Shown here: one piece after another, positions 1 to 10,356 of the stretch
How the letters are laid out: every line of letters begins with the position of its first letter
Position numbering within the stretch: position 1 is the stretch's first letter
Assembly (NCBI GenBank): GCA_027494165.1
Contig: JAOSJM010000005.1
Location: forward strand, 1,116,001 to 1,180,000
Direction of reading: 5' to 3'
Source of the DNA: Acidimicrobiia bacterium
GTDB lineage: Bacteria; Actinomycetota; Acidimicrobiia; IMCC26256; JAOSJM01
DNA length: 64,000 bases
Position numbers and translations under genes: made by a program
The notes under the pieces: generated by a model
Seen by the model: the letters and a program-made list of their open reading frames with translations, nothing else
What the model was told of the DNA's origin: nothing
The model's database searches: none

Positions 1-45
1 GTAGCGCTCCTTGAGCCGGGGCTTCGCCGGCGTCGCCACGGCCAT
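1..45 (-). CDS. rplE: Ribosomal protein L5 (uL5), N-terminal fragment
   Basis: Only the first 15 codons lie in the window; the gene continues beyond base 1. The peptide [15 protein letters not shown] matches the usual start of actinobacterial L5, the large-subunit protein that binds 5S rRNA. Its ATG shares one base with the rplX stop codon (TGATG), so translation is probably coupled. Position after rplX is the standard spc-operon order. Confidence 0.85.
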   Translation of the reverse strand, partial: MAVATPAKPRLKERY

Positions 46-349
46 CAGACGTCACCTCCGCACTTGCGACACACCCGGACCTTGGTCCCGTCGGGCTCGA
101 ACCGGTAGCCGACCCGCGTCGGGCCGCACTTCGAGCAGAGGAGGGCGACGTTGGACACGTGGATGGGCATGTCCTTGTCGATGATGCCCCCTGCATGGTG
201 GCCCGGGTCGGCCGTTGGTGCCGCTTGGCCACGTTGACCCCCTCGACGATCACCCGGTCGCGCTCGAGGATCACGCGGGTCACCTGACCCTCCTTGCCGA
301 CGTCCTTGCCCGCCAGCACCCGGACCCGGTCTCCCTTCTTGATCTTCAT
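45..349 (-). CDS. rplX: Ribosomal protein L24 (uL24), frameshifted in this sequence
   Basis: L24 helps start 50S assembly. The N-terminal part reads [20 protein letters not shown] (KOW motif) and the C-terminal part reads [20 protein letters not shown] and ends CRKCGGDV, but the two lie in different frames. Adding one C to the run of five C at about 187-191 restores a single L24 frame through the expected MQGGIIDKD. An essential single-copy gene is unlikely to be broken, so I read this as a one-base sequencing error. The C-terminal CxxC pairs (two pairs) suggest a zinc-binding form. It starts one base after the rplN stop. Confidence 0.85.
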
Positions 350-350
350 G

Positions 351-719
351 TCACAGGACCTCCGGCGCGAGCGAGACGATCCGCATGAACCGCCGGTCCC
401 GGAGCTCACGACCGACAGGGCCGAAGATGCGCGTGCCCCGGGGCTGCATCTGGTCGTTGATGAGCACGGCGGCGTTCTCGTCGAAACGGATGTAGCTGCC
501 GTCGGGCCGGCGCTTCTCCTTCTTGGTCCGGACGACGACGCACTTGACGACGTCGCCCTTCTTCACCGCCGCGCCCGGCACGGCCTCCTTGACGGTCGCC
601 ACGAAGACGTCGCCGATGCTCGCGTAGCGCCTCCGGGTACCCCCGAGGACCTTGATGCACAGGACCTCGCGCGCCCCGGAGTTGTCGGCCACCCTGAGCC
701 TGCTCTCCTGCTGGATCAT
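351..719 (-). CDS. rplN: Ribosomal protein L14 (uL14)
   Basis: 122 residues, the normal full length. It begins [20 protein letters not shown] and carries the L14 signature around [17 protein letters not shown]; both are diagnostic. L14 sits at the subunit interface next to L19 and binds 23S rRNA. Lies between rpsQ and rplX with very short spacers, as in the spc operon. Confidence 0.97.
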   Translation of the reverse strand: MIQQESRLRVADNSGAREVLCIKVLGGTRRRYASIGDVFVATVKEAVPGAAVKKGDVVKCVVVRTKKEKRRPDGSYIRFDENAAVLINDQMQPRGTRIFGPVGRELRDRRFMRIVSLAPEVL

Positions 720-728
720 CGCCGGCTC

Positions 729-1001
729 CTAGCGCGCCCGCTCGAGGATCTCGACGACACGCCAGCGCTTCTGCCGGGACAGCGGGCGCGTCTCGGCCAC
801 CCGTACGCGGTCGCCCTCGCGCACCTCGTTGGCCTCGTCGTGGGCGTAGAGCTTCCTGGTCCGCTGCACGGTCTTCTGGTAGCGGCGGTGGCGAACCCGG
901 TCGACGACCGCGACGACCACGGTCTTGTCCATCTTCGAGGACACGACGGTGCCCTCGCGCACCTTCCTGCGGTTCTCCCGCTCGGTCTGCTCTTCGGCCA
1001 T
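729..1001 (-). CDS. rpsQ: Ribosomal protein S17 (uS17)
   Basis: 90 residues. The stretch [20 protein letters not shown] is the typical S17 OB-fold start, followed by [20 protein letters not shown] and [13 protein letters not shown]17 binds helices of the 16S rRNA 5' domain early in 30S assembly. It follows rpmC after a 56-base gap and precedes rplN by 9 bases. Confidence 0.97.
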   Translation of the reverse strand: MAEEQTERENRRKVREGTVVSSKMDKTVVVAVVDRVRHRRYQKTVQRTRKLYAHDEANEVREGDRVRVAETRPLSRQKRWRVVEILERAR

Positions 1002-1057
1002 CGATCACTCCGTCGTCGCGGCGCCGGCCCGGTGGCGAACCCGCCCTCCGGCCACCT

Positions 1058-1279
1058 CTATCCCTGCTCGGCGGCTTCGGCCGCCGCGATCTCGCGCTCG
1101 CGCAGGATCGTCTCGAGGCGGGCGACCTGGCGCCGCACCTGTCCGAGCCGCGCGGTGTTGTCGAGCTGTCCGGTGGCGTTCTGGAAACGCAGGTTGAAGT
1201 GCTCCTCCCTCGCCTCCAGCAGTCGCCGCTCCAGCTCCGAGTCGTTGAGCTGGTGGAGCTCCGTGGCCTCCGACGCCAT
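1058..1279 (-). CDS. rpmC: Ribosomal protein L29 (uL29)
   Basis: 73 residues, starting at the ATG that shares one base with the rplP stop (TGATG). [20 protein letters not shown] and [20 protein letters not shown] are the typical L29 two-helix hairpin. L29 lies at the peptide exit tunnel near L23 and contacts signal recognition particle and trigger factor. A longer in-frame extension upstream is just rplP read in another frame. Confidence 0.95.
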   Translation of the reverse strand: MASEATELHQLNDSELERRLLEAREEHFNLRFQNATGQLDNTARLGQVRRQVARLETILREREIAAAEAAEQG

Positions 1280-1695
1280 CACGCCTCCTCTTGGCGGACG
1301 ACGAACCTGGTCTTGATCGGGAGCTTGTGCATGGCCAGGCGCATCGCTTCGCGCGCGGTCTGCTCGGGGACGCCCGACAGCTCGAACATGACCCGCCCCG
1401 GCTTGACCACGGCCACCCAGCGCTCGGGGTTCCCCTTCCCGGAGCCCATGCGGGTCTCGGCCGGCTTCTGGGTCACCGGCTTGTCGGGAAAGATGTTGAT
1501 CCAGACCTTCCCGCCCCGTCGGATGTAGCGGGTCATCGCGACACGGGCGGCCTCGATCTGGCGGTTCGTGATCCACCCCGGTTCGAGGGCCTGGATCCCG
1601 TAGTCACCGAAGGCGATGCGCGTGCCTCCCTTGGAGGAACCCGTCATCCGACCCCGCTGCACCTTGCGGTGGCGGATCTTGCGCGGCATCAACAC
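1279..1695 (-). CDS. rplP: Ribosomal protein L16 (uL16)
   Basis: 138 residues from a GTG start, giving [11 protein letters not shown], the same length and start pattern as mycobacterial L16. GAGG lies 7 bases before this GTG but 13 before the internal ATG (1689), so the GTG is preferred. Conserved [20 protein letters not shown] and [19 protein letters not shown] are visible. L16 shapes the A-site/elbow contact of the 50S subunit and binds late in assembly. Confidence 0.96.
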   Translation of the reverse strand: MLMPRKIRHRKVQRGRMTGSSKGGTRIAFGDYGIQALEPGWITNRQIEAARVAMTRYIRRGGKVWINIFPDKPVTQKPAETRMGSGKGNPERWVAVVKPGRVMFELSGVPEQTAREAMRLAMHKLPIKTRFVVRQEEA

Positions 1696-1704
1696 GGCGC
1701 GACC

Positions 1705-2628
1705 TCAGTCCTCGTCGCCGCGGAAGTGCGGCGTCTCGTGGTGCTCGCGGGTCCGGCGCTCGATCTCCTCTTCCTCGGCGAGAAGGCGCTCGAGCTCGGG
1801 ATCGGCCTCCTTCACGACCGGCGCGGCCTCGGCGGCGCTCGTGTCCGTCGCCGCGACGGCCTCGACCGACACCGGCTCGGCCGCGGGACGCCGCTTGCCG
1901 CCTCCGGCGCTCACGACCCGGCGGCCAGGGGCCTGACCCGAGGTCTCGCCGACGGCCATGGCCGCCTCGCGGTGGATCTTCTCCTCGGCCGCGGCCCGGT
2001 ACGGGAGGATGTCTCCCTTGTAGATCCAGACCTTCACGCCGATGCGCCCGAAGGTGGTCCGGGCCTCGGCCGTGCCGAAGTCGATGTCGGCCCGGAGGGT
2101 GTGCAGCGGGACCCGCCCCTCCCGGTACCACTCGCGCCGGCCCATCTCGGCCCCGCCGAGGCGACCGCTGCACTGGACCCGGATCCCCTGGGCGCCGGCC
2201 TTCGTGGCCGTCTGGACGGCCCGCTTCATGGCCCGGCGGAACGAGACCCGGCCGGCGAGCTGGTCGGCCACGCCCTGGGCGATGAGGGTGGCGTCGAGCT
2301 CGGGCTGCTTGATCTCCTGGATGTTGAAGTGGATCTTCGGGTTCCCGGTGATCTTGAGCAGCCCGGCCCGGAGCCGGTCGGCCTCGGCGCCACGGCGCCC
2401 GATCACGATGCCGGGCCGCGCCGTGTAGACGTCGACGCGCAGGCGGTCACGCGTGCGCTCGATCTCGATCCGGCTCACGGCCGCCCGCTGGAGCTGGCTG
2501 CGCAGGTAGTCGCGGATCTTCCAGTCCTCGACGAGCGAGTCCGTGTAGTCCTTGTCCGCGAACCAGCGCGACTTCCAGTCGGTGGTGATCCCGAGACGGA
2601 ACCCGTAGGGGTTGACCTTCTGACCCAT
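1705..2628 (-). CDS. rpsC: Ribosomal protein S3 (uS3) with long C-terminal tail
   Basis: 307 residues against roughly 210-275 in most bacteria. Start [22 protein letters not shown]-type region with [15 protein letters not shown] and C-terminal domain with [16 protein letters not shown] are all intact. S3 forms the mRNA entry channel with S4 and S5 and contributes to helicase activity. The last about 85 residues are a low-complexity tail rich in Ala, Glu and Arg, ending in an acidic stretch; its role is unknown. Confidence 0.96.
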   Translation of the reverse strand: MGQKVNPYGFRLGITTDWKSRWFADKDYTDSLVEDWKIRDYLRSQLQRAAVSRIEIERTRDRLRVDVYTARPGIVIGRRGAEADRLRAGLLKITGNPKIHFNIQEIKQPELDATLIAQGVADQLAGRVSFRRAMKRAVQTATKAGAQGIRVQCSGRLGGAEMGRREWYREGRVPLHTLRADIDFGTAEARTTFGRIGVKVWIYKGDILPYRAAAEEKIHREAAMAVGETSGQAPGRRVVSAGGGKRRPAAEPVSVEAVAATDTSAAEAAPVVKEADPELERLLAEEEEIERRTREHHETPHFRGDED

Positions 2629-2631
2629 GTG

Positions 2632-3240
2632 CTACCGACTCTCCTCGCCGGCCTCGTCGGCCGGCTCCTCGGCCTCGGCGATCTCCGCGGCCTCGTCTGC
2701 CTCGTCGTCCGCCCCTGCCGTGTCACCGGCGGTCGACTCGGCCACCTCCTCCTCGGCGACCTCCTCTTCGGGGATCCGCTCCTCGGTCACGGGCTCCTCG
2801 ACGGCGGGCTTCACCGGAGCGGTCCGGCGACGCCGGGTCGGGCGGCGGCGGGCGGCCGGGGCCCGCGCGGCCTCCTCCCGCTGCCGGCGCTCGAGCTGCT
2901 CGTCCGAGTACCGGGTCACGACGATGGTCACGTGGCTCGTCCGCTTGCGGATGCGGGTGGCCCGGCCACGGGCCCTGGGGCGCCACCGCTTCAGCGTGGG
3001 TCCCTCGTCGGCGTAGGCCCGCTCGACGAAGAGCTCGTCGGCCGGCAGCTCGTGGTTGTTCTCCGCGTTGGCCACGGCCGACTGCAGCAGCTTCAGCACG
3101 TCGCGGGCGGCGTCGCGCTCGCAGAGCTCGAGCACCTGGCGCGCGTCTTCGACGTCGCGCCCGCGGATGAGCCCGAGGACGTGACGCACCTTGTACGGGG
3201 AGGTGCGGAGGTAACGGAGGGTCGCGGTCGCTCCAGCCAT
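2632..3240 (-). CDS. rplV: Ribosomal protein L22 (uL22) with acidic C-terminal extension
   Basis: 202 residues. Residues 1-115 are a standard L22 (ATLRYLRTSPYKVRHVLGLI, NAENNHELPADELFV, LKRWRPRARGRATRIRKRTS with the tunnel beta-hairpin, then HVTIVV). The remaining part is first Arg-rich and then strongly acidic and Ala-rich. L22 lines the exit tunnel constriction with L4. Long tails on L22 are known from other actinobacteria. Lies 3 bases upstream of rpsC. Confidence 0.96.
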   Translation of the reverse strand: MAGATATLRYLRTSPYKVRHVLGLIRGRDVEDARQVLELCERDAARDVLKLLQSAVANAENNHELPADELFVERAYADEGPTLKRWRPRARGRATRIRKRTSHVTIVVTRYSDEQLERRQREEAARAPAARRRPTRRRRTAPVKPAVEEPVTEERIPEEEVAEEEVAESTAGDTAGADDEADEAAEIAEAEEPADEAGEESR

Positions 3241-3244
3241 GGCT

Positions 3245-3523
3245 CTACCGTCGAGAGGACTTCTCTTGTCCCGCGTGGTAGCGGAACGTGCGGGTGGGGG
3301 CGAACTCCCCGAGCTTGTGGCCGACCATGGCCTCGGTCACGTAGACGGGCACGTGCTTGCGTCCGTCGTGGACCGCCAGGGTGTGACCCACCATCTCGGG
3401 AGTGATCGTCGAGCGGCGCGACCAGGTCTTGACGACCTTGCGCTCGCCCGCGTCGTTCATCCGCTCGATCTTCACCCGAAGGTGCTCGTCGACGAACGGT
3501 CCCTTCTTCAGGCTACGCGGCAT
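3245..3523 (-). CDS. rpsS: Ribosomal protein S19 (uS19)
   Basis: 92 residues. [20 protein letters not shown] is the canonical S19 start, so the upstream in-frame extension was left out. [20 protein letters not shown] and [18 protein letters not shown] are conserved. S19 sits in the 30S head next to S13 and contacts A- and P-site ligands through its tail. It is 4 bases upstream of rplV. Confidence 0.97.
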   Translation of the reverse strand: MPRSLKKGPFVDEHLRVKIERMNDAGERKVVKTWSRRSTITPEMVGHTLAVHDGRKHVPVYVTEAMVGHKLGEFAPTRTFRYHAGQEKSSRR

Positions 3524-3531
3524 CGGTCGTC

Positions 3532-4368
3532 CTACCTCCGGGACCCACGGCCACGACGACGGCGGATGATCATGGCGTCCGACTTCTTGTTGCGCCGGCG
3601 GGTCCGGCCCTCCGGCTTGCCCCACGGCGACACCGGGTGCCGACCGCCGGAGCTCTTGCCCTCCCCGCCGCCGAGCGGGTGGTCGACGGGGTTCATGGCC
3701 ACGCCCCGTGTGTGGGGGCGACGACCGCGCCAGCGGTTCCTCCCGGCCTTCCCGATCGAGACGAGCGCAGCTTCGACGTTGCCGACCTGCCCGACGGTGG
3801 CCCGGCAGTCGATCGGCACCCGCCGCATCTCGGTCGAGGGGAGTCGGAGGGTGGCGTGGATCCCCTCCTTGGCGACGAGCTGCACCGCCGCGCCCGCGCC
3901 ACGGGCGATCTTGCCGCCGGCTCCCGGCTTGAGCTCCACGTTGTGGACGACCGTACCGACGGGGATGTACCGGAGGGGCAGCGCGTTGCCCGGCCGGATC
4001 TCGGCGCCCTGGCCGCTCTGGAGCATGTCACCGACCTCGACCTGGGCCGGCGCCAGGATGTAGCGCTTCTCCCCGTCGAGGTAGTGGAGCAGCGCGATGC
4101 GGGCGTTGCGGTTCGGGTCGTACTCGATGGCCGCGACCTTGGCGGGGACGCCGTCCTTGTCGCGACGGAAGTCGACGAGCCGGTACCGGCGCTTGTGGCC
4201 ACCACCCCGGTGACGGGAGGTCATCCGGCCGTAGGTGTTGCGCCCGCCGCTGGCCGGGCGGGACCTGGTGAGCGACTTCTCGGGCCGGTCCCGGGTGACC
4301 TCGGAGAAGTCCGAGACGCTCTGGAACCGTCGCCCCGCGCTCGTCGGCTTGCGCTTGCGGATGGGCAT
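3532..4368 (-). CDS. rplB: Ribosomal protein L2 (uL2)
   Basis: 278 residues, normal length. The peptidyl-transferase region signature is present ([20 protein letters not shown], including the conserved His), with [20 protein letters not shown] near residue 40-60. L2 is needed for subunit association and is one of the most conserved 50S proteins. It lies between rplW and rpsS with spacers of 2 and 8 bases. Confidence 0.98.
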   Translation of the reverse strand: MPIRKRKPTSAGRRFQSVSDFSEVTRDRPEKSLTRSRPASGGRNTYGRMTSRHRGGGHKRRYRLVDFRRDKDGVPAKVAAIEYDPNRNARIALLHYLDGEKRYILAPAQVEVGDMLQSGQGAEIRPGNALPLRYIPVGTVVHNVELKPGAGGKIARGAGAAVQLVAKEGIHATLRLPSTEMRRVPIDCRATVGQVGNVEAALVSIGKAGRNRWRGRRPHTRGVAMNPVDHPLGGGEGKSSGGRHPVSPWGKPEGRTRRRNKKSDAMIIRRRRGRGSRR

Positions 4369-4370
4369 CG

Positions 4371-4667
4371 TCAGCTCCCGAAGATCTCGATGCGGTCACC
4401 GGCCACGAGGGACACGACGGCCCGCTTCTCGTCGGCCCGGCGTCCCCAGGTCCCGGTGCGCCGGTTCCGCTTGCGCTTGCCCTGCCGGTTCATCGTGTTC
4501 ACCTTCGAGACCCTGACCCCGAAGATGGACTCGACGGCCCGCCTGATCTCGATCTTGTTGGCGTCGGGCGCCACGACGAACGTGTAGACGTTCTCGTCGT
4601 ACGCGGCGTAGGACTTCTCCGACACCACGGGGCGGAGGACGATGTCGCGGGGGTCGCGGGCGCTCAT
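4371..4667 (-). CDS. rplW: Ribosomal protein L23 (uL23)
   Basis: 98 residues. [20 protein letters not shown] at the N-terminus and [16 protein letters not shown] are typical L23 blocks. L23 surrounds the exit tunnel and is the docking site for trigger factor and signal recognition particle. The start overlaps the rplD stop by four bases (ATGA), implying coupled translation. Confidence 0.97.
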   Translation of the reverse strand: MSARDPRDIVLRPVVSEKSYAAYDENVYTFVVAPDANKIEIRRAVESIFGVRVSKVNTMNRQGKRKRNRRTGTWGRRADEKRAVVSLVAGDRIEIFGS

Positions 4668-5380
4668 CGCTCACCGTCCTCTCCGGATTCGCCGGACTCT
4701 CCGGTCTCCCCGGCCGGGGCGGGGTTCGGCGCGCCCGCGCCGGTGAGGCGGGACAGGGCCGCGTCGAGGGTGGCCCGGCTGAAGACGAGCCAGTCGTTGA
4801 CGAGCACGTCGTAGGCGTTGAGCTCCTCGGGCAGGAGGATCTGGACCCGCTCGCCGAGGTTGCGGAACGACTTCCAGACCGCTTCCTCGGTTCGATCGAG
4901 CACGAGGAGGATCCGGTCCTCGCGCTCGCCCCGGGTCCTCAGGCCGAGCCCCGCGAGGACCTGGAGCGCGTCCTTGGTGCGCGGCGCGTCGATGCCCCAC
5001 GCGTCGACGACGAGGATCCGGTCCTCGGCGGCACGGTCGGAGAGCGCGGAGCGCAGCGCGAGGCGGACCATCTTCTTGGGGGTGCGTTGGCGGTAGTCGC
5101 GCGGCTTGGGGCCGTGGGCGATGCCGCCCCCTCGCCAGTGGGGCGACCGGATCGAGCCCTGGCGGGCCCGGCCGGTGCCCTTCTGGCGCCAGGGCTTGGA
5201 GCCGCCCCCGGCGACCTCCGCCCGGGTCTTCGTGCTGTGGGTCCCGGATCGGGCCGCCGCGAGCTGCGCCGTGACGACCTGGTGCATGACCGGCACGTTC
5301 GGTTCGATGCCGAAGACGTCGTCGGGCAGGTCGACGCTGCCGACCACGGCTCCCGCGGTGGACCTGACGTCGGCCTTCAT
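4664..5380 (-). CDS. rplD: Ribosomal protein L4 (uL4)
   Basis: 238 residues. The L4 tunnel loop region is clear ([20 protein letters not shown], then [20 protein letters not shown]) and [17 protein letters not shown] follows. L4 stabilises the exit tunnel; in some bacteria it also represses its own operon through the S10 leader, which has not been shown for actinobacteria. It has a short Gly/Glu/Ser-rich tail and overlaps rplC by four bases. Confidence 0.97.
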   Translation of the reverse strand: MKADVRSTAGAVVGSVDLPDDVFGIEPNVPVMHQVVTAQLAAARSGTHSTKTRAEVAGGGSKPWRQKGTGRARQGSIRSPHWRGGGIAHGPKPRDYRQRTPKKMVRLALRSALSDRAAEDRILVVDAWGIDAPRTKDALQVLAGLGLRTRGEREDRILLVLDRTEEAVWKSFRNLGERVQILLPEELNAYDVLVNDWLVFSRATLDAALSRLTGAGAPNPAPAGETGESGESGEDGER

Positions 5381-6036
5381 GCCTCCGCTCCCGTCTTCGC
5401 CGGGGACTTGACGGCGTCGCGGACGAAGACCAGCCCGCCGGACGGTCCGGGCACCGATCCCCTGAGCAGGAGCAGACCGCGCTCGGCGTCGCCCTCGACG
5501 ACCTCGAGGTTGAGGGTGGTCACCCGGGCGTTGCCGTGCTGCCCCGCCATGCGCGTGCCCTTGAACACGCGGGCCGGCGTGGCGCAGGCACCGATGGCTC
5601 CCGGGGCCCGGTGCTTCTTGTGGTTGCCGTGCGAGGCCCCCTGGCCCTTGAAGTTGTGGCGCTTCATGGCCCCGGTGAAGCCCTTGCCCTTGCTGATGCC
5701 GGTGACGTCGACGCGGGCGCCGGCGGCGAAGACGTCCGCCTCGATGACCTGGCCGACCGAGAACCCCGAGAGGTCGTCGACCCGCAGCTCCGCCAGGTGT
5801 CGGGCCGGCTGGGCGCCGGCGGCGGCGAGGTGACCGAGCTCCGGCTTCGTGATCCGCCGGGCCTTGGTCTCCCCGAAGGCGAGCTGCACCGCGGCGTAGC
5901 CGTCACGCTCGGGCGTCTTGAGCTGCACGACGCGGCAGGGCCCGGCCTGGATCACCGTGACCGGAACGATCCGGTTGTCGGCGTCCCAGACCTGGGTCAT
6001 GCCGAGCTTGCGCCCCAGGATCCCCTTCGTCGCCAT
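5377..6036 (-). CDS. rplC: Ribosomal protein L3 (uL3)
   Basis: 219 residues from the ATG at 6036, giving [20 protein letters not shown], the canonical L3 start; an AGAGGAAG element lies about 10 bases upstream. [20 protein letters not shown] and the [20 protein letters not shown] loop, which reaches toward the peptidyl-transferase centre, are intact. It is the first gene of the S10-type operon here, because rpsJ is separated from it by 326 bases containing a promoter. Confidence 0.97.
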   Translation of the reverse strand: MATKGILGRKLGMTQVWDADNRIVPVTVIQAGPCRVVQLKTPERDGYAAVQLAFGETKARRITKPELGHLAAAGAQPARHLAELRVDDLSGFSVGQVIEADVFAAGARVDVTGISKGKGFTGAMKRHNFKGQGASHGNHKKHRAPGAIGACATPARVFKGTRMAGQHGNARVTTLNLEVVEGDAERGLLLLRGSVPGPSGGLVFVRDAVKSPAKTGAEA

Positions 6037-6085
6037 GGTGGCTGCGTCTTCCTCTCGTCCGGCCCGGCGGCCGGCCCTCACGCGA

Positions 6086-6115
6086 ACGCTCCGCCCGGAG
6101 GCCGGGGCGGAGCGT
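6086..6115 (-). promoter_or_regulatory. 11-bp perfect hairpin in the rplC operon leader
   Basis: Bases 6086-6096 are the exact reverse complement of 6105-6115, leaving an 8-base loop. On the transcript it falls about 50 bases before the rplC start codon and roughly 135 bases after the predicted transcription start. No U-run follows, so a simple intrinsic terminator is unlikely. A regulatory leader structure is possible (inference). Confidence 0.5.
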
Positions 6116-6257
6116 CGGTTCCGGTTGTGCCACGCGGTTCCCCGGCCGTAGCCCCGCTCGGGGCCTGCGTGGACGTCGGTTGCTGCGTTCGACTGCGGCG
6201 TCAGGCTCGTTCGCCCGCTCCGATGCGGAGCCGGTGAGCGGCCCGGCGAACCGATTG

Positions 6258-6286
6258 ATTGTAGCGATCGCGTGACGCACCGTCCA
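6258..6286 (-). promoter_or_regulatory. Predicted promoter of the rplC (S10-type) operon
   Basis: On the minus strand TGGACG (6281-6286) is followed after exactly 17 bases by TACAAT (6258-6263), a five-of-six match to the -10 consensus. Transcription would start near 6251 and give an about 215-base leader before rplC. It is the only AT-rich patch in the 326-base gap between rpsJ and rplC; apart from this and the leader hairpin I see nothing else in the gap. Confidence 0.6.
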
Positions 6287-6362
6287 CACGACGCCCACCG
6301 GGGCTCCACCCGGCCGAGCCTCGTTCGGGTGGTCGTCGGGTCGCCCTGCGGGCGGCCGGCGA

Positions 6363-6692
6363 TCAGACCTGCTGGATCTTGATCTCGATGTCCACGCCCG
6401 CGGGCAGATCGAGGCGCTGGAGCGACTCCACGGTCTTGCTCGTGGGCTCGACGATGTCGAGCAACCGCTTGTGGATCCGCATCTCGAAGTGCTCCCGGGA
6501 GTCCTTGTCGACGTGAGGCGATCGGATCACGCAGAACCGGTGCTTCTCGGTGGGGAGCGGCACCGGCCCGCGCACCTTGGCCTGGGTCCGGACGACCGTC
6601 TCGACGATCTTCTTCGTGGACTGGTCGATGACCTCGTGATCGTAGGCCTTCAGCCGGATCCGGATCTTCTGGCCCTTGGCGACGTCTGCCAT
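6363..6692 (-). CDS. rpsJ: Ribosomal protein S10 (uS10, NusE)
   Basis: 109 residues. [40 protein letters not shown] and [18 protein letters not shown] are the standard S10 blocks. S10 is part of the 30S head and, as NusE, joins NusG in transcription antitermination complexes. It follows tuf1 by only 18 bases and is separated from rplC by a promoter-bearing gap, so it probably belongs to the str-type transcript rather than the S10-type one. Confidence 0.97.
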   Translation of the reverse strand: MADVAKGQKIRIRLKAYDHEVIDQSTKKIVETVVRTQAKVRGPVPLPTEKHRFCVIRSPHVDKDSREHFEMRIHKRLLDIVEPTSKTVESLQRLDLPAGVDIEIKIQQV

Positions 6693-6710
6693 GATCCCGC
6701 CTCGATCCCC

Positions 6711-7898
6711 CTACTTGTGGATCTTGGTGACCCGGCCGGCGCCGACGGTGCGGCCACCCTCACGGATCGCGAACCGCAGGCCCTCTTCCATCGCGATCGG
6801 CGCGATGAGCTCCACGGTCATCTCGGTGTTGTCCCCCGGCATCACCATCTCGACACCCTCGGGCAACGACACGTGCCCCGTCACATCGGTGGTCCGGAAG
6901 TAGAACTGCGGCCGGTAGTTCGTGAAGAACGGCGTGTGCCGACCACCCTCCTCCTTGGTCAACACGTACACCTGCGCCTCGAAGTTCGTGTGCGGCGTGA
7001 TCGACCCCGGCTTCGACAGGACCTGACCCCGCTCCACCTCGTCCTTCTTCGTGCCCCGCAACAACACCCCCACGTTGTCGCCCGCCCGACCCTCGTCGAG
7101 CAACTTGCGGAACATCTCCACCCCGGTACAGGTCGTCTTCGACGTCGGCCGGATCCCCACGATCTCGACCTCCTCACCGACCTTGACCACCCCACGCTCC
7201 ACACGACCCGTCACCACCGTCCCCCGACCCGTGATCGAGAACACATCCTCGATCGGCATCAAGAACGGCTTGTCAACATCACGAGTCGGCTCCGGGATGT
7301 ACGCATCGACCGCGTCCATCAACTCCACGATCTTGCCGGCCCACTCCGCGTCGCCCTCCAACGCCTTCAACGCCGACACCCGCACCACCGGGATCTCGTC
7401 ACCGGGGAACTCGTACTCCGAGAGCAACTCCCGCACCTCGAGCTCCACCAACTCGAGGATCTCCTCGTCGTCGACCATGTCCGCCTTGTTCAACGCCACC
7501 ACGATCGACGGCACCCCCACCTGACGCGCCAACAACACATGCTCACGCGTCTGAGGCATCGGACCATCCGTCGCCGCCACCACCAGGATCGCCCCATCCA
7601 TCTGAGCCGCCCCGGTGATCATGTTCTTGATGTAGTCCGCATGCCCCGGACAATCCACATGCGCGTAATGACGGTTCCCCGTCTCGTACTCCACATGCGC
7701 GATCGAGATCGTGATCCCCCGCGCCTTCTCCTCCGGCGCCTTGTCGATCTCATCGAAAGGCGTGAACGCCGTCGACGGATCCGCCTCGTGCAACACCTTC
7801 GTGATCGCCGCCGTCAACGTCGTCTTCCCATGATCGATATGACCGATCGTCCCGATGTTCAGATGCGGCTTCGTCCGCTCGAACTTCTCCTTGGCCAT
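6711..7898 (-). CDS. tuf: Elongation factor Tu, copy 1 (intact)
   Basis: 395 residues from [20 protein letters not shown]. All GTPase motifs are present: GHIDHGKTT (P-loop), DCPGHADY (G3) and NKAD (G4), followed by the two beta-barrel domains ending [10 protein letters not shown]-Tu delivers aminoacyl-tRNA to the ribosomal A site. It lies 34 bases behind fusA. The nucleotide sequence matches the second copy (24328-25514) across the whole CDS except for two silent differences and one missing base in copy 2. Third positions use TTG, CGT and ACG more than neighbours do. Confidence 0.98.
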   Translation of the reverse strand: MAKEKFERTKPHLNIGTIGHIDHGKTTLTAAITKVLHEADPSTAFTPFDEIDKAPEEKARGITISIAHVEYETGNRHYAHVDCPGHADYIKNMITGAAQMDGAILVVAATDGPMPQTREHVLLARQVGVPSIVVALNKADMVDDEEILELVELEVRELLSEYEFPGDEIPVVRVSALKALEGDAEWAGKIVELMDAVDAYIPEPTRDVDKPFLMPIEDVFSITGRGTVVTGRVERGVVKVGEEVEIVGIRPTSKTTCTGVEMFRKLLDEGRAGDNVGVLLRGTKKDEVERGQVLSKPGSITPHTNFEAQVYVLTKEEGGRHTPFFTNYRPQFYFRTTDVTGHVSLPEGVEMVMPGDNTEMTVELIAPIAMEEGLRFAIREGGRTVGAGRVTKIHK

Positions 7899-7932
7899 GG
7901 GGGGACCTTGCTCCTTGTGCCGAGAGTGGGTG

Positions 7933-10056
7933 CTACTCGCCCCGGATCCGGGCGACGATGTCCTGCGCGATCGACTCGGGCACCGGCTGGTACGAATCGA
8001 ACTGCATGGTGTAGGTCGCGCGCCCCTGAGTGCGCGAACGGAGGTCGGTAGCATACCCGAACATCTCCGCCAGCGGGACTTGGGCGTTGACCACCTGCTG
8101 GTTGCCGCGCTGCTCCATGCCCCCGACCTTCCCCCGCCGGGCCGAGAGGTCGCCGATCACGTCACCCATGTAGTCCTCGGGCGTGACGACCTCGACCCGC
8201 ATGATCGGCTCCAGGAGGACGGGCTTGGCGAGCCGGGCGGCCTTCTTGAGCGCCATCGAGCCGGCGATCTTGAAGGCCATCTCGCTCGAGTCGACGTCGT
8301 GGGACGACCCGAAGGTGAGGATGGCCCTGACGTCGACCATCGGGTACCCCGCCAGCACGCCTCCCTCGAGCGCCTCCTGGATGCCGGCGTCGACGGCCGG
8401 GATGTACTCGCGGGGGATGACGCCACCGGTGATCTTGTCGACGAACTCGTATCCGCCGCCGGGGCCCGTGGGCTCCAGGCTGATCACGACGTGGCCGTAC
8501 TGGCCCCGACCGCCGGTCTGGCGGACGTACCGCTCCTCGACGCGCTCGACCGGGACGGTGATGCTCTCCCGGTAGGCGACCTGGGGCTTCCCGACGTTCG
8601 CGGCCACGCTGAACTCGCGCATCATGCGGTCGACGAGCACCTCGAGGTGGAGCTCGCCCATGCCGGCGATGATCGTCTGGCCGGTCTCCTCGTCGGTCCG
8701 GACCTGGAACGTCGGGTCCTCGTCGGAGAGGGCCCCCAGGGCCTTGCCCAGCTTGTCCTGGTCGGCCTTGGTCTTGGGCTCGATCGCGACCGAGATCACG
8801 GGCTCGGGGAACTCCATGCGCTCGAGCAGGATCGGGTGGCCGGGGTCGCAGAGGGTGTCGCCGGTCGTGACGCCCTTGAGCCCCACGGCGGCGACGATGT
8901 CGCCGGTGAAGACGGCGTCCTTGTCCTCGCGGTGGTTGGCGTGCATCTGGAGGAGCCGGCCGACGCGCTCCTTGCGGTCCTTGGTGGCGTTGAGGACCTG
9001 GCTGCCCTGGGCGAGCGAGCCGGAGTAGACGCGGAAGTAGGTGAGCTTGCCGACGTAGGGATCGCTCATGATCTTGAACGCCAACGCCGAGAACGGCGCG
9101 TCGTCGGTCGCCTCCCGCTCGAGCAGTTCCGCTCCCTTCAGGTCGGTGCCCTGGACCGGTGGGACGTCGAGGGGGCTCGGGAGGTACTCGACCACGGCGT
9201 CGAGGAGCGGCTGGACGCCCTTGTTGCGGAAGGCCGTGCCGCACAGGACGGGGACGACCTCGCCGGCGATCGTGGCCGCGCGGAGCGCGCGCCGGAGGTC
9301 GTCGGCGGTGATCTCCTCGTCACCCACGTACTTCTCGAGGAGCGCCTCGTCGGACCGGGACAGCACGTCGACGAGCTCGTGGCGCCAGTGGTCGGCGTCC
9401 GCCCGGAGGTCCGCCGGCACCTCGATGGTCTCGAACTGCTCGCCCATGCCCTCGTCCCACACGAGGGCCTCCATCGCGAGCAGGTCCACGACACCCCGGA
9501 ACTCGTTCTCGGCCCCGATCGGGAGCTGGACGACGGCCGGGTCGGCGTCGAGCCGGTCCCGGATCATGTCGACGCAGCGGAAGAAGTCGGCCCCCACCCG
9601 GTCCATCTTGTTCACGAAGCACATCCGCGGGACCCGGTACTTGTCGGCCTGGCGCCAGACCGTCTCCGTCTGGGGCTCGACGCCCGCCACCGCGTCGAAG
9701 ACCGCCACCGCGCCGTCGAGCACCCGGAGCGAGCGCTCGACCTCGACCGTGAAGTCGACGTGACCGGGGGTGTCGATGATGTTGATCCAGCAGTCGCGCC
9801 ACTTGCAGGTGGTGGCCGCGCTCGTGATCGTGATCCCGCGCTCCTGCTCCTGGACCATCCAGTCCATCACCGCGGCGCCCTCGTGGACCTCCCCCATCTT
9901 GTAGGTGCGGCCCGTGTAGTAGAGGATGCGCTCGGTCGTCGTGGTCTTCCCCGCGTCGATGTGGGCCATGATCCCGATGTTGCGCGTGCGCGCCAGGGGG
10001 AACTCCCGGATCACCGGGCCGCCCTTGCCCTTGACCTGCTTCGCCTCGGTGGCCAT
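7933..10056 (-). CDS. fusA: Elongation factor G
   Basis: 707 residues from the ATG at 10056; the longer upstream frame lacks similarity. P-loop [16 protein letters not shown]3 DTPGHVDF, G4 NKMD and the domain IV/V blocks ([34 protein letters not shown]) are intact. EF-G drives translocation and, with RRF, ribosome recycling. It is in the classic rpsL-rpsG-fusA-tuf order, but is separated from rpsG by 300 bases. Confidence 0.98.
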   Translation of the reverse strand: MATEAKQVKGKGGPVIREFPLARTRNIGIMAHIDAGKTTTTERILYYTGRTYKMGEVHEGAAVMDWMVQEQERGITITSAATTCKWRDCWINIIDTPGHVDFTVEVERSLRVLDGAVAVFDAVAGVEPQTETVWRQADKYRVPRMCFVNKMDRVGADFFRCVDMIRDRLDADPAVVQLPIGAENEFRGVVDLLAMEALVWDEGMGEQFETIEVPADLRADADHWRHELVDVLSRSDEALLEKYVGDEEITADDLRRALRAATIAGEVVPVLCGTAFRNKGVQPLLDAVVEYLPSPLDVPPVQGTDLKGAELLEREATDDAPFSALAFKIMSDPYVGKLTYFRVYSGSLAQGSQVLNATKDRKERVGRLLQMHANHREDKDAVFTGDIVAAVGLKGVTTGDTLCDPGHPILLERMEFPEPVISVAIEPKTKADQDKLGKALGALSDEDPTFQVRTDEETGQTIIAGMGELHLEVLVDRMMREFSVAANVGKPQVAYRESITVPVERVEERYVRQTGGRGQYGHVVISLEPTGPGGGYEFVDKITGGVIPREYIPAVDAGIQEALEGGVLAGYPMVDVRAILTFGSSHDVDSSEMAFKIAGSMALKKAARLAKPVLLEPIMRVEVVTPEDYMGDVIGDLSARRGKVGGMEQRGNQQVVNAQVPLAEMFGYATDLRSRTQGRATYTMQFDSYQPVPESIAQDIVARIRGE

Positions 10057-10356
10057 GCTCCGCTCTTCTCTGCTCACGGGGCCCGGATCGAGCGTACCGG
10101 GGCCCCCTCCCTGATCCTGCGATTCCCCGGGTCCGGACGGGGGTCGCCCGCGGGGGTCGACGTCGGACGTGCCCGGTCGGTTCCCGGCGGCGTCGCCGGT
10201 CGGGACCCGTGGGCTCGGTGGCCCGGGTCGCCTCCCCACTCCCTGCGGGCGCCGGGAGCCCGGACGGGGGTTGCGACGGAGGCAGGTGGGAGAGGAGACC
10301 CGGCCCCCGTAGGATCCCCCGACGCCGGCCGGCCGCGGACCGGCCGGTGACGCCGG
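10057..10356 (-). other. rpsG-fusA spacer with GC-rich inverted repeats
   Basis: This 300-base spacer holds no convincing gene. Just behind rpsG is an 8-bp stem (10325-10332 with 10340-10347, 7-base loop) with no U-run, which could slow or stop some transcripts. Close to fusA, 10078-10106 contains an imperfect inverted repeat built on GGGGCCC/GGGCCCC. I see no clear -35/-10 pair, so whether fusA has its own promoter is undecided. Confidence 0.4.
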
